From Linanthus parryae (taxonomy: Eukaryota > Streptophyta > Magnoliopsida > Ericales > Polemoniaceae): a DNA stretch of 64,000 nt. Each line of letters starts with the position of its first letter. The first letter of the stretch is position 1. This document shows, in pieces, positions 1 through 11,497 of the stretch. The position numbers and the translations under genes were made by a program. The stretch spans positions 12,410,001 to 12,474,000 of the forward strand of contig JALGPY010000007.1 of the NCBI GenBank assembly GCA_023055425.1. Direction: 5' to 3'. The notes under the pieces were generated by a model, which worked only from the letters and a program-made list of their open reading frames with translations, had not been told where the DNA came from and made no database searches.

Positions 1-644
1 TCCTAAGAGTGAAGCCATAAAACTGGCCAAAGAAGAACCCCAACACCACTACCACATCCAAGCAGCTAACACACTTTGTGCTAACTGTTGAAGCTAAAGT
101 CTTGTTTACAATCTTGATGAGATGTGTGGTACCAATGGAGAACTCAAAGGAGTTGATAACTGAGAGAGTGATGTACTTAATGTACTTGGTTATGCATGGA
201 TATGGGATTGATCTTCCAAAAATTGTGATGGAACACATGATTTATTGCCAAACCAATCAGAGAAAGCTTCCTTTGCCATATGCTAATTTTCTCACCTCAT
301 TCTTTCAGCACCTTGAAATTCCAACTGACAAAAGAAACTATTACTACTGGTTTTGGTATGCTTGATGAGAAAGCATTTGAAAAAATTGGTGTAGTAAAAA
401 CCAGTGCTAAGACTTGGAAGCTGTACTTAGATTTGACTGAAGAAGAACTGAGCTCCAAGAAGTTTCTTAATCCCAAGGCATTGACCCCTATTTCAAGTCA
501 AACCCCTCAGCCTCAAAATCTCTTCTTAGTTCTTCATAAACTTGATGGAATTGAGAAGGACATGGATGAACTGAAGGAGAATTAACACGAGTTCGGAACT
601 GAGTTTAAAAAAATGAAGTACATGGTTGAAAACATCTTCAAGAG
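1..644 (+). pseudogene. Sirevirus-like third ORF (envelope-type/plant transposon protein), 5' segment, broken
   Basis: Two overlapping open stretches (about 78-365 and 280-585) encode a helical protein resembling the plant 'putative transposon protein' domain often found downstream of pol in plant LTR elements. The reading frame moves between the stretches near 300-365, and a TAA stop follows at 583-585. The second frame then continues through KSMT up to the hAT insertion and resumes after it at 5653. The 5' part of the element lies outside the window. The assignment to a Sirevirus-type envelope-like ORF is inferred from the acidic C-terminus after 5661 and the repeated polypurine tracts before the probable LTR at 6425. 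No membrane segment is evident in the visible part. It could instead be another class of LTR-element accessory ORF. Confidence 0.5.
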
Positions 645-652
645 CATGACTC

Positions 653-3600
653 TAGGGCTGCAAACGGTTCGGTTCGGTTCGGTTCCGACCGAAATCCAAA
701 CCGAACCAAAATTGGCGGTTTGTCAAAAATCCGAACCTAAACCGAACCTAAATACAATCGGTTCGGTTCGGTTGCGGTTCGATTTCTAACGGTTCGTTTC
801 GGTTTGAACCGCGGTTAACCGAATAAAATTTAACATATTTGCAATTTGGCCCTAAACTTTCAGAAACTATATAAACTGCCCCAAAACAGCAGAAAATGAT
901 CAAAAATTGAGCAGAAACCTATCTTATACAGCCCTAAAGAAAAATATTAAATACCATACCACTGAATAGCTACTTAGTTCCCATTAAGATGAGAACATTT
1001 CATGAAGTACCAAAACCTTACCATACAACATTACAACTAATCAGAACTTCTAACTTCTCATGTTCAAATAACTCCCAACAGAACATTAACATAATAAAGT
1101 TCACAAAATACGAATGACTTCATGTCCAACAAAGTTCGAAAAAGTTCGAGAACTGCATTATCACAGCGAAGGTAATCAAAGAGAAAAGAGAAAAAGGGCT
1201 GAAATAGACAACAGCAGCTCCAGCAAGCAGCAACTCCAAGCAACTCCAAAATTCAAATGATAGCAACCACCTGACAAAAAGAATTGACCCAATGTAAGAG
1301 TATGTAATTATGTATACAAACACATCAGCTTGTTAGCAAAAACAATAACCAACTTAACCACCTGAAATTTTAAAAAGATACTGAAATGCTATTGACCCAG
1401 AAACTCAAAACTTCAATCTCTGTATGCAAGAGGCTCAGCACCTTAAGGTACCCTACAACATATAAATAAATTCTAGACATAGGTCCTAGTTTCGAGCAAG
1501 TAGTGAGATAAAAGATTATATAAGCTTCCAGGTTTCAAGAAACCAAGACATTACAATTATACATGGACCTATGGTGAACTGGTCTTATGGTGAACTGGTC
1601 TTAAAATCATGAATTAAAACCAAAAACATAAATTTAAAAATAAAATACAGTACATGTTATTGCTCCCTTGTAACAACATACAAATCCTATTTGCAAATTC
1701 AAGGAACTAAAATGTACATGTTATTTGCAAATGTTCAAGGAACTGAAGTAGTAGAACTGCACATAACTGCACATAACCAATTATGACGTTTAATATCATA
1801 ATCAAGATATAAACGAGTACTCACCAGCAAGATCTTCTGTTTCATCATCAAGCTTCCTTGTTTGATGCGGCATGAACTGTGGAAAAAAAATCAGATTCAT
1901 CAGAACAGAAGCTTATATGTCTCCAACACAAAGAAAACCCTTAGACAACTTCAAAACTGTATTGTGCTTTTCTTTGGAAATGTACTGTACTTTTCTTACC
2001 TCAATGATCTAGGACATCGTCCTCTGATATTTGAACACTCTCCAATGCTTTAGCAAGAGCTGCAAGCAGAAAATAAACATTATAAGACAACTAACCAATA
2101 ATAACAAGAAGCGTAATGAAATAAGAATACTAACTAACCAATTTCAAGTTCTTCAAGCTCATCTAGCTTCTCCTCAACTTGGACAGGTAATCCCGGACTT
2201 CGCAGCCAATCTTGTGCACAAATTAAACACTCCACAATTTTTGGAGTAAGAGAACTACGAAAAAGATCAAGCACACGACCTCCTGTGCTAAAGGCAGATT
2301 CAGATGCAACAGTTGAAATAGGGATTGCCAAGACATCTCTAGCTATTTCAGCAAGAACGGGGAACCTAAACTCGTTATGTTTCCACCAATTTAAAATCTC
2401 AAACCCCTCTAATGCCTTTCCCTTTTCACACGCTTCTCCCAAGTACTTTTCAAGTTCATTCTTTGATCCATTTTCCCTTTCTTCCAATATTTTCCAATAC
2501 TCATCTTGTACATTACTAGCAATACTAGAAAGACTGGGATCTTCTTGCAGGGTTTCTTTCTCTGGAACTTGTTCATGGACCACAGAAGTTGGTGCAACTT
2601 TAGCAGCGTAAGATGCATATAAGTTCTTTAAAACATCATTCAGCTTTTCAACAACTTCATCTACCTTGTTCATGGGGTACAATTTCTTATAAATGTGCGT
2701 CACATATTCCAATTTGAACCGAGGATCTAAGACAACCGCAACCAATAACATCATATTCCTTTTCTCAATGCTTCCCCAATACTTGTCAAACTTATCTTTC
2801 ATTTTGTTTGCCATAGTCCTCAAGTTAAGATCAGAACTTAAACGCCATTCATTTAACATCAATTCAATGGAGTAAAGTTCATGAAAGTGCTGGTTTGAAG
2901 TAACATACAAACTCCCTGAAAATTTCTTTGTAGCAACATAAAATGCTTTCAAAACTTTCTAAACATCAAGGCATTTTCCCAATCCAACTCAGTTGGAACA
3001 TCCATCCCCAAATCAGCCACAAATGATGGTTCCCTTGTTTCCATGAGAACAAAAGCTCGCTGAAAATTTAAGGCAGTGTCAAGCATGGAATATGTAGAGT
3101 TCCACCTCGTAGGTACATCTAAAGCTAAGCTAAAATTCGAAGGAAGTCCCTCTTCTTGCAAAATTCTTTAAATTGACTTGCTCTTTGAGGAGAACTCCTA
3201 ATGTACCTTACGGCGCTACGAATTCGAGAAACTGACACTTTCATGTCATTTAAGCCATCTTTTACAATCAGATTTAGGATATGAGCACTGCACCGGACAT
3301 GAAAAAACTGTCCATCTAAAACAAATGCAGTCTTCTTCAATGCTTTTTTTAAATGCCCAACAGCCGTGTCATTTGAACTAGCATTATCAACTGTGAGAGT
3401 GCAAATGTTTTTCAGTCCCCAATCCTTCAGAATAGTCTCAAGACAGCCACCAATAACAGAACCTTTATGGCTATGAATCGGGACAAAACTAAGGATTCTC
3501 TTGTTCAAGTTCCAGTTCTTATCAATGAAGTGAATAGTAACACACATATAGCTTAAATTTTGTACCGAAGTCCATATATCAGTGGTTAGACACACTCTTT

Positions 3601-5652
3601 GGTTGGTACTTGTTAAGAAATGTTTCAACTTCCTCCTTTCTTCTTGATATAATTCAAGACAATATGTTGCCACAGTTGTGCGTGATAGTATTTTAAAACT
3701 AGGTTGGACAACACTCATGAAGTAACGAAATCCTTCACGCTCCACAAATCTAAATGGCAACTCATCCATAATTACCATTTTAGCAAATGCTTTCCTAGCC
3801 AACTCAGCATCAAACTTCCAAACCACATTGTCAACCACTTTACCAAAATCCAGTGTTGTTTGACTACTAGAAGCATTCCTGTTGGGGTTTTTCTTACACC
3901 GTGAAAGGTGACCCCGAAGAGTACTAGTACCATAATTTCCACCCTCATGTGCGTACTCATACTTACAGTAACTGCAAATTACCTTGTTAGCTTTGGTCCC
4001 GTCTTCATTAACAGGTCTTTCGAAGACTTTCCACACACTAGATGTCATTCCTCTGCCCCGCTTCGTTGCAGGTTCACCAACATTTGCAGGTTCAGCTGCA
4101 GTGGTGGATTGATTAACTTGAGCGCTATCACCCTCCATACTCTCCATACTCTAGGAAAAGAATGAACAAGCAATAAAAAATTAGAAACTTAATTAAGAAA
4201 CTGAAACAAAGACGAGAAATTAAAATAAACACTGAAACAAACACAAGAAATTCAAACAAACTGAAACAAAAGAATGAAAAAGCATTGTATGTAACTATCT
4301 ATAGCTACTTTAAGGAGGCTACTTTGAGGGAACAAATATTTCAGCAACATTTTGGGGGTGGATGGAGTCTGTCTGAAGTGCCACAATTAGTAATCACTTA
4401 ACATCTTAATATATAATCTAGTTTACTTTGATAAGCAGTAACAGTACTTCGGTCATATGCTCGTTTGAAACAAACACAAAATCACCACAGATTGTTCATG
4501 AAACTCAAACAAACTGTCTCACATTTCTTAGTTTCTACCCAATACACATTCACACACAGTGTAAATCCTACTAGCCAAACAGTGAAATAACCAAACATCA
4601 CAAGAAATTGATAGCAAATACTCAATACTGTATACACAAATTGATTGTCCCAGATTAATCAAAGTCACAAATAGCTACTAAGGCAGACAATTTAAGTTTT
4701 TACCAAATGAATTAACAGAGTCCCAAACTTATATAAAAAACCCCCGTAATTGAGAACACGATTGAACAAATCCGTAGCTCAAATCGAATCTTGAAGAAGA
4801 CTATCTGTTTGGGTCTGCTCCAAACTCAAGTTGATAGAATGAAGTAGACGCCAATAAACCCTAGTAACGGAAACCAAACCAAACCAAACCCAGAAATCCG
4901 AAGCAAAAAACTCAGATTGCTTTCGTTTCCTTTCGATTTCTGTTATGTTTGATTTGGGGTCTTTGAGGTGAGAGAGTTGCAAGACGGGTCTACAGAGAGA
5001 AGAGTGGTGGTGCTGATTGCTGAAGAGAAATGAAGAGTGGTGGTGCTGGTTCACCGATTAGGTGAACCAGGAGAGTGTGAGGGGACAATTCGGGCACACC
5101 CCACACCAGATCCACACCAGATCCAAACCTCTTCTTGAACCCAACTGACAATTGATGAGTGTGGCTGTTTGGAGGCTGGATTTGGGCAGAACCATGAACA
5201 GAGAAATCTTAAAGCAAAGACCTAAAATTGAAGAGATACAGAGAGAGTACCTGTACTGGAACTTCGGAGGGTTTCTTGCCTTTCTTGCCTTTCTTCATAG
5301 ATGATTTTGCAGAGAGAAGAGAGAAGCAGAGAGTTGAGAGGTCGTCGGCGCAGAGAAGGAAGAGAGAATGAAAATGAAACCCTAAAGATGTAAAGTGTAA
5401 ACGCATAGAGGTATATATATTTATATATAATAATTAATTAATTAATTACTGAATTAATGTTTATACGGTTTAAACGGTCGGTTCGGTTTAAACGGTTTGT
5501 AAAAAATCGAAACCTAAACCGAACCGACTATTTTCAGTCTGAAATTTTTTGAACCTAGACCGAACCGAAAATCATTCCTAACCAAACCGAACCGAACCGG
5601 TTAGCACGGTTCGGTCCGGTTTACGGTTTTGGCGGTTTAACTTGCAGCCCTA
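653..5652 (-). mobile_element. hAT DNA transposon, 5,000 bp, perfect 8-bp TSD
   Basis: The element starts TAGGGCTGCAA and ends TTGCAGCCCTA, an 11-bp terminal inverted repeat. It is flanked by identical 8-bp target duplications CATGACTC (645-652 and 5653-5660), as expected for hAT. Subterminal arrays of CGGTT/CGGTTC-type repeats fill about 660-830 and 5465-5640 and are likely transposase binding regions. A hAT transposase gene lies inside on the minus strand. The insertion splits an LTR-retrotransposon ORF: reading across the joined target site restores an open frame, so the hAT is younger than that element. An AT-rich internal sequence without recognisable genes occupies 830-2000 and 4150-5460. 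Confidence 0.95.
2001..4147 (-). pseudogene. hAT transposase (BED zinc finger, RNase H fold, hATC dimerisation domain), two frameshifts
   Basis: The main exon runs from ATG at 4147 to about 2139, then a GT..AG intron (2138-2060) and a last exon 2059-2001 ending in TGA. The N-terminal 340 residues carry a BED-type finger (ICSYCKYEY then H..C) and the transposase core, with TDIW and LTVDNASSND and a HVRCSAHILNLIV block. A middle segment (3161-2949) has DVPTRWNSTYSML. The C-terminal segment (2952-2139) has SLYVTSN and the hATC signature, with WWKHNEFRFPVLAEIARD and the SESAFSTGGRV block. The three segments lie in different frames. The breaks near 3150 and 2955 are each explained by about one base at short homopolymers. 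Without them the domain order is complete. It is most like plant RICESLEEPER/DAYSLEEPER-type hAT proteins. Either the copy is recently inactivated or the assembly has small indels. Confidence 0.88.
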
Positions 5653-5660
5653 CATGACTC

Positions 5661-6047
5661 AGTTTGATGTGCCTGGAGAAGTTTCTCAAGCTGCAGAGGG
5701 ACCAAAAAGGCTGGATCAACCAAAGAACTCTTCAGTGACCATACAACTCAAGATGAGACTGCTGGAGTAAAGGATAAGGGTAAGCAAGTGGATAAGGAAC
5801 AGGGTAATGAAGATCAAGATCAAGATGAAGCTGACAGTCCAGATTCAGGAATACGGCTTAAAGATATCAAGAAGAAGTCAAATAAGACAACCATTCCATA
5901 AACAGTGACTGAAGATGATTTGTTTGAGGAAGAAGGTGAAGGTGATGATAAAGTGACTCAAGAAGAAGAACAGAATGATGAGAATGATGAAGAAGATAGT
6001 GAGGAAGAAGATGCAGAGCAGCAAGGAGATGGAGATCCAACCCCTTA
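5661..6047 (+). pseudogene. Sirevirus-like third ORF, acidic C-terminal part
   Basis: After the hAT, the same ORF continues from CATGACTC with TQFDVPGEVSQAAEG, stops near 5768, and resumes in another frame. The last ~40 residues (about 5910-6047) are dominated by Glu and Asp (EEQNDENDEEDSEEEDAEQ) before a TAA. An acidic tail following a helical domain fits accessory proteins encoded downstream of pol in some plant copia elements. The frame is broken by stops, so it is a relic. Confidence 0.45.
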
Positions 6048-6424
6048 ACTCTTTCTTTTCTTTTTATCTTTTTCAAGGCCTTGAAATCATTTTCAAAGTC
6101 TTGAAAAACTTCTATCTTTTCAAACAGATTTACTTATTTCCAAAACTTTGATCCAACATATTCTTTGTATTTTTTTGATGAAAGTCAAAAAAGGGGAGAA
6201 ATTTAGGCGTTTTTTTATGCTTATTGCTGGTTTAGAGACCTGGTTTTGGTTAATAGGATTATCTGAACTTTCATGCTACTTAGATGATTAATAAGTTGGA
6301 TTACTTTGGATATCATGTGGCTCAGATTATTGTGACTACTTTTCTATATTCTAATGAGTGTTTTTTTTTTGCAGAAACCTAGTTCTTAACAGATTATGGT
6401 TTTGTCTTTTATCAAGGGGGAGAT
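6048..6424 (+). other. 3' untranslated region with repeated polypurine tracts
   Basis: The stretch has no ORF. It contains AAAAAAGGGGAGAAA (around 6187) and AAGGGGGAGA (around 6414), the second directly before the TGT that opens the probable LTR. More than one polypurine tract upstream of the 3' LTR is a known feature of Sireviruses. Confidence 0.5.
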
Positions 6425-7606
6425 TGTAAGTTCAGCATGGTTTCAAAGGCTTGAAAACAACTTTCAAAGTTTTGAACCAAACAGTGCAGTTCAAACATGA
6501 ACTTAGGGGGAGTTTTCTGATTCTATTCAAACTCCTAAAGTCCTATACTTGATTATATATGTATTAGTGATGAAAGAAAAGTTATTGTGACACTCTAAAC
6601 TGTGACTAATTCGTTTGTTTGACTCAGTTTATGCAGACATATTGTATCTCCTATTTTGTAGGAACTATTTCCTAACTTATGTTTTGCAAGAAAGGAAACT
6701 GCTTGATGATTTGACTTTGTAATCAATATTAATTTGTTTGAAAGCTTCCCAACATATTTCCGAACAAGATCAAATCAGTATCTCTGAAGATACTGAGAAA
6801 CTATCCGTTGGGAGAAGCAGTTAAAGAAGTCAACAATGAAACTACAAAATAGGAAAGTTGGCTATGAAAAGATCTTGAAGATCTGCAATTCAACCTAGCT
6901 GCATAAGGACTTTGAATGAAGAATTTCGAAGACACAACAGATCACAAGATACAGAGACATTCAAACAACATTCAGGATTGACAAGCAACAAAGAAGCATA
7001 TCAAACTTCATTCAATCCATAAGAAGAACATTGCACATTCACTGAAGAACTTGTTCTCAATGTTTCTTCTTTCAGAGCTTCATATTTGTATATCATTTGT
7101 ATACTTCTTCTCATTTCTTTCTCGTGAATTGTTCAAGATGAACAATAGAGAATTCTTAGTTAATCAATTAGCTAGAGCAGTTACTAGATATGTTAGTGAG
7201 AACCACAAGATGTAACAGAGTAAGACATCTCTTTGTGCTTGAGATCTAGGGCTTAGCTTTTGATTAATAAGAATTGAGTTAAAAATCCTGCAGAGATCAA
7301 GTCCTTGATGTAGAGACGTAGGTCCAAGTGGACTGAATTCTATATATCTCGTGTCTCTTGCATTTACTTTTCAGTTCTATACTTAGCTTATTTGCAGCAA
7401 ACAAAATAGATTTTATTTCAAGGCATTGAAATAGACTTAGTTTTACTACAACAATTGTTTTTATTCCAAGGACTTGAAACTCATTTCAAGGCCTTCAAAC
7501 ACTCTTTACTCATTACAAATCTTTTGAAACCACTCTTCTTGCAAGTTAAGCAAAAGTTGGCATACTTTATTCAACCCCCCCCCCCCCCTTCTAGAGTGTT
7601 GATCCT
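6425..7606 (+). mobile_element. Probable 3' LTR of the Sirevirus-like element
   Basis: The sequence starts TGTAAG immediately after the polypurine tract AAGGGGGAGAT and has no coding capacity. Near its end a 14-C run (about 7575-7588) precedes the junction, a pattern common close to the 3' end of such LTRs. The right border is estimated, because the 5' LTR is outside the window and cannot be aligned. A repeated motif of the type CAAGGCNTTGAAA recurs inside (6075, 6090, 7420, 7490). Confidence 0.5.
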
Positions 7607-7639
7607 GTATTATGCCTATTGTACAGTCCTTCAAGTACT

Positions 7640-7985
7640 CATGACAACCAGCAGATATGAGATCGATGATCAAATGCTGCAAAAGGATTTTGCCTTGCCA
7701 AGCATATCACACTTATGGGCTACAAAGAGTGAATTCAATAGATCCATGTCATCATCGCCTCATCAGTGAGAATGAAGAGGATCAGATCTGTACTCATGAA
7801 AACCAGATAGGAGATCGATGATCACAGGCTGCAAAAGGATTTTGCCTTGCCATGCATATCACACTCTATCTGCTACAATGAGTGAATTCGAACGATCAAT
7901 ATCATCACGACCACTTAAAGTCAGCAAGTAGTGAGCATGAAGGACATCATAATATCATGAAGAGGCCCAAATCAGTACTCATGAC
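7640..7985 (+). repeat. Degenerate tandem duplication, ~150-bp unit
   Basis: The segment from about 7640 (CTCATGACAACCAG) to 7745 recurs at about 7791-7905 with roughly 80-85% identity by eye, sharing GCTGCAAAAGGATTTTGCCT. A third, truncated copy begins at about 7978. There is no coding potential. Confidence 0.7.
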
Positions 7986-8254
7986 AACCAATATCTTGAA
8001 TTAACATCCACTTATATCTTGAAACTAATAGTTATTTCTGAGACCATGCACCTCATTCAAATTAGAATCATGAAAGATGGAGCCCCTCCAAATACAACTA
8101 AACATTCACCCCTTTAAGATATCTATTATATTTCATTCATGTGATCATCCATAAATTCCCAAGCGGTCAAAGCATTAAGCCATAACATAGACTTGAAGTG
8201 AACCAAAATACCATTCGTTGAGAATTCAAACCTTTCATCCTCTATAGTCTACGA

Positions 8255-8354
8255 GTACTTGTGAAGGACATTTCGACCCGATTTGGATGCACAAATGTTT
8301 GCATCATTTTGCCAACATTAATTATCAGCTGGTCAAAATGCCCTTCACAAGTAC
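8255..8354. repeat. Foldback (hairpin) element copy A, 100 bp
   Basis: The outer arms GTACTTGTGAAGG and CCTTCACAAGTAC-type sequence are inverted, and complementarity extends about 24 bp with few mismatches. A second nested palindrome (GATGCACAAATGTTTGCATC) sits in the centre. The sequence is related to the copy at 8638. Confidence 0.75.
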
Positions 8355-8637
8355 ACACTAGCAAAAGATGTTCAAAGGAGGAAATAACAAATGAGAGAGG
8401 GGGGACGTACTAAAATGAAAGACGGTTTCAGACAAGGAGGAAGCAGCAAAGGCCCAGACAGATAAACAACTCAAAGAGGACAACAAGGTCAAGACTTTTA
8501 TTTACTGATATTTTCTGTAATTATCTCATATCTTTCTCTTATATTTATTAACTGATAGTTTCCTTTTGTAATAAACTGACTTATTAAAGAACTAGCATTC
8601 ATTAATTCGAAATTCATCCATTCATCCGCTACCGAAT

Positions 8638-8741
8638 GTCGGGTCTTGTGAAGGCCACTTTGACCCGGTTTTCATGCAAAAATGTTTGCATTAAATTGCC
8701 AACATTATCAGCGGGTCAAAATGACCTTCAGAAGACCCGAC
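8638..8741. repeat. Foldback (hairpin) element copy B, 104 bp
   Basis: The arms GTCGGGTCTTGTGAAGG and CCTTCAGAAGACCCGAC pair over ~30 bp (27 bp with three mismatches). The middle shares ATGTTTGCAT and TGCCAACATTA with copy A. This looks like a small MITE family with long arms relative to its size. Confidence 0.75.
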
Positions 8742-10037
8742 AGAATAGAGAGGTTGAACGGAGGAAATAGATAAATTGGGAGACATGCACATTTTCAGCT
8801 ACCTCAGTTTCATCCACATCACATTCAACTAGCCAAATTATATATACATTAAAACACACATTCCTATCCGTATTTTGCCACATAGATATATCATTCAGCC
8901 TATGAATACACACTTTCCAATCAGTTAACATCAACCACTTGGTTATTTGATAAGCAGTATATATATACCACATTATACACTCAGCTAGCATATCCGAACA
9001 CATGATTTAACCATAGTTAAAATGTTTGCAGATATCACAGTAAAATTAAAGCACATACAATTTATAAGCATGAAAATGGAGCCCGACCTACAAATACAGA
9101 TATCACAGTAAAATTGCTCCTTTTAAGTCCTAGAAATGAAAAGGGTTTGTTAGATCTGAGCTCAAGCCACCATTCAGAACTCAAATTGAAAAGCGCATGT
9201 ATAATCAATAGAAACTCAGAAGCCAAATTGAGACAGAGAGTGACGGATCAGTTCTGAGGACAGATGTTTGTGAATGGTGAGACATGGAATTTCTCTTCCT
9301 GCACCAAAACTACATTCTCAAATTTGAACCAGTTGGTGGTCGATTGAGTCAATCGGAATGAGGAACGATCGATTCGGGAAAGGAGAAAGACGGTGGTTGC
9401 GAGAGGACCGCAGTTGTGCGGAAAGAGAGATAGATAGAGAGAGAGAGAGATAGTAGGCTGTGGTGGCGAGTGGAAGATGATGAGTTATCTAGGGTTCTTC
9501 GATAGGTGAATTTGATATGGTGGCGGAAAGGGGGAGTAATGGCGGGGAGTTGTAAGTTAGCCAATAGTAGGGTGAATTAATTTTTGTTATGATTTGAGTT
9601 TGCCTCCAACATTTGGGGAGATTTCATTTCCCTCCACAAAATTTAGCACTGCCCAAAAGTTTGGTCAAATTTGTGTTTAGATCCATTCCCAACAAAACTG
9701 CACGTCGTTGATAATTTTTTATTTCGGATGACTAGTTGTTTCCCCACGACAGAAACACAGCTGGTCTATGAAAATCTGAAAGACGACAAGCGAGACGACT
9801 AACTTAAAAAAACGACTGTTTGTACTGCTTTTAAAGACCAAAATCCTGGTATTCAGAATGAAACTGGTCGCAGAAAACAGGATCTATTGTAGTGTCTTTG
9901 GCGCATCTCATAGCTTCCGGAGCAAGAGGCTCTCTGTTTTCACAGTAGTGGTGTAGGAATTTCCCCTATGACTTATTGAGAGCACTGTTAGAAAATGTTC
10001 ACAGCATAAAATAATAAAATGCAATAAAATAAATAAA
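8742..10037. other. No gene recognised; a CACTA-like end at 9894
   Basis: Short ORFs here show no recognisable domain and low-complexity composition (GA-rich at 9425-9450). The segment before 9894 has repeated GACGACT-type motifs and ends in TTGTAGTG, the inverse of a CACTA terminus. The matching other end was not found, so no element is called. Confidence 0.4.
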
Positions 10038-11068
10038 AATTTTGTCATATAACCCCCTTGTAGTATTGGTATACTACTAACACTTTGATACATGCAGTAT
10101 CAGTTTTGTCACTTAATTAATATCTTTGCACTTTGTAAAATTTTGACACTTAGGTCAAATCGACTAACACCGTTAGTTGAATTGGGTTTTGCTGTTAGAT
10201 ATGTCTGCAGAAGTGAGGGTATAGTTGTCATTTCACTATCACTCACCAGTCACCACCAACAACCACAACTACCACCACCACCACCATCACCACCTTCTTC
10301 TTTAAGTCCCAACACCACCACCAGACTACACCGCCACATACATCACCATCGCCACCACAGCCACCAACATATCCACCAATACCACCACAACTAAGTCAAA
10401 CCCAGCCACACAGCCACCACCTCATTAACCTCCACAATCGAACCAACCACCACCAAATACCCATACAGCCACCACCACATCGACCTTCACAAGCGAACCC
10501 GATTGAAACCCAACATCCCCATAAATCAACAACCAGATCTGAGAAGAGAAAGAAGTAGAGGACGAGCCGGTGAAGGGAGAACGACGACGCAGCCAATGGA
10601 TGTCGAGGTTTATGGTGACAACGTCCGACTCCCTCAATTTCTTGGGGTTCGATTTCTTCAATTCGGCTAGGGTTTGGGTTCGAATTCGGTGTGGGCTTTT
10701 GGGGCTTAGGGATTAGCCGGCCACCAGAGAGAGAGAGCAGAGAGCTGAGCTGAGAGAGACGAAGGAGACTGATAAAGTAGAAGAATAAGAAGAATCACAG
10801 AAAGATAGAAAAGGCGGAGGAAGAAGAAGAATAAAAGAAAAAAAGGAAAAATGAAGGGAAAAATGACTATATTACCTTCTATTTAGTACAAATAGACTAT
10901 ATTGCCCTTACTTATCTAACAGAATTTGTGAACCAACAGACGACGTTAGTCAATTTGACCCAAGTGTCAATTTTTTTACAAAGTGCAGAGATATTAATTG
11001 AACAGATATTGCATGTATCTAAGTGTCAGCAAATCAATACTGCAAGGGGGTTATACGTCAAAAGTTCT
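10038..11068. mobile_element. Mutator-like (MULE) non-autonomous element with ~120-bp TIRs
   Basis: The left arm (from about 10041, GTCATATAACCCCCTTG) and right arm (ending about 11060, CAAGGGGGTTATACGTC) are inverted repeats over ~120 bp, sharing TTAATATCTNTGCACTTTGT and GACACTTNGGTCAAAT. An A/T-rich direct repeat AAAATAAATAAA (10026-10037 and 11069-11080) may include the target duplication, but low complexity makes this weak. The interior has CAC/CCA-rich sequence and a minus-strand stretch (about 10800-10425) that looks like a 5' UTR with pyrimidine tracts followed by a 78-codon ORF. This resembles a captured gene 5' end, as in Pack-MULEs. No transposase is present. Confidence 0.7.
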
Positions 11069-11164
11069 AAAATAAATAAAGCATTAACTCCATATATAAA
11101 CATAATTAGGAGAAGGTTTGAAGATAGCCTGTGATAAGTGGTCGAGGCGCAAGGAATTCAATCA

Positions 11165-11490
11165 TTGCTAACCTTAGAGAAGATTTGTCCCTTCTGCAAA
11201 GGGTTTCCACAATCCGCTCCAAGAATACAACGACATTCAGAACCGTTCTGGTGCAGCGTAATAGGTTCCACGAACTCTAAATTGCCAAACACCCAGTAAT
11301 AATAAGTAACATATATGTAAAGTAGATGGAAGATGATTACGGTATTTCCCCAAAATCAATATCATATTTACCCACTAAAAGCTATTTAGCATAGAAAACT
11401 TACCAACCATAGAAATGCGGAAGAAACTGACGGAACGTCTCAACAAGGAAATTTGAAGAACCTGACAGAGCATTTAGCTTCTGTAGGCTA
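11165..11490 (-). pseudogene. Possible degraded exons of an unidentified gene
   Basis: On the minus strand, 11480-11410 reads KLNALSGSSNFLVETF and RQFLPHFYG after a CCTACAG acceptor and ends at a GGTAAGTTTT donor-like site. Farther on, about 11290-11165 reads EFVEPITLHQNGSECRC with ILGADCGNPLQKG. Both read like real protein rather than noise, but no start, stop or family can be assigned and the joining phase is unclear. They may be remains of a gene cut by the neighbouring mobile elements. Confidence 0.25.
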
Positions 11491-11497
11491 TGGTAGC

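Noticed and set aside
1064..1323. Minus-strand ORFs in the left part of the hAT
   Set aside because: Short, Cys/Leu-rich, no domain, and located in the 3' noncoding part of the transposase gene.
8728..9003. 91-codon minus-strand ORF
   Set aside because: No recognisable domain, low-complexity AT-rich composition and no splice or promoter context.
10092..10394. Plus-strand ORF rich in His and Pro
   Set aside because: CAC/CCA low-complexity sequence inside the MULE, with no conserved pattern.
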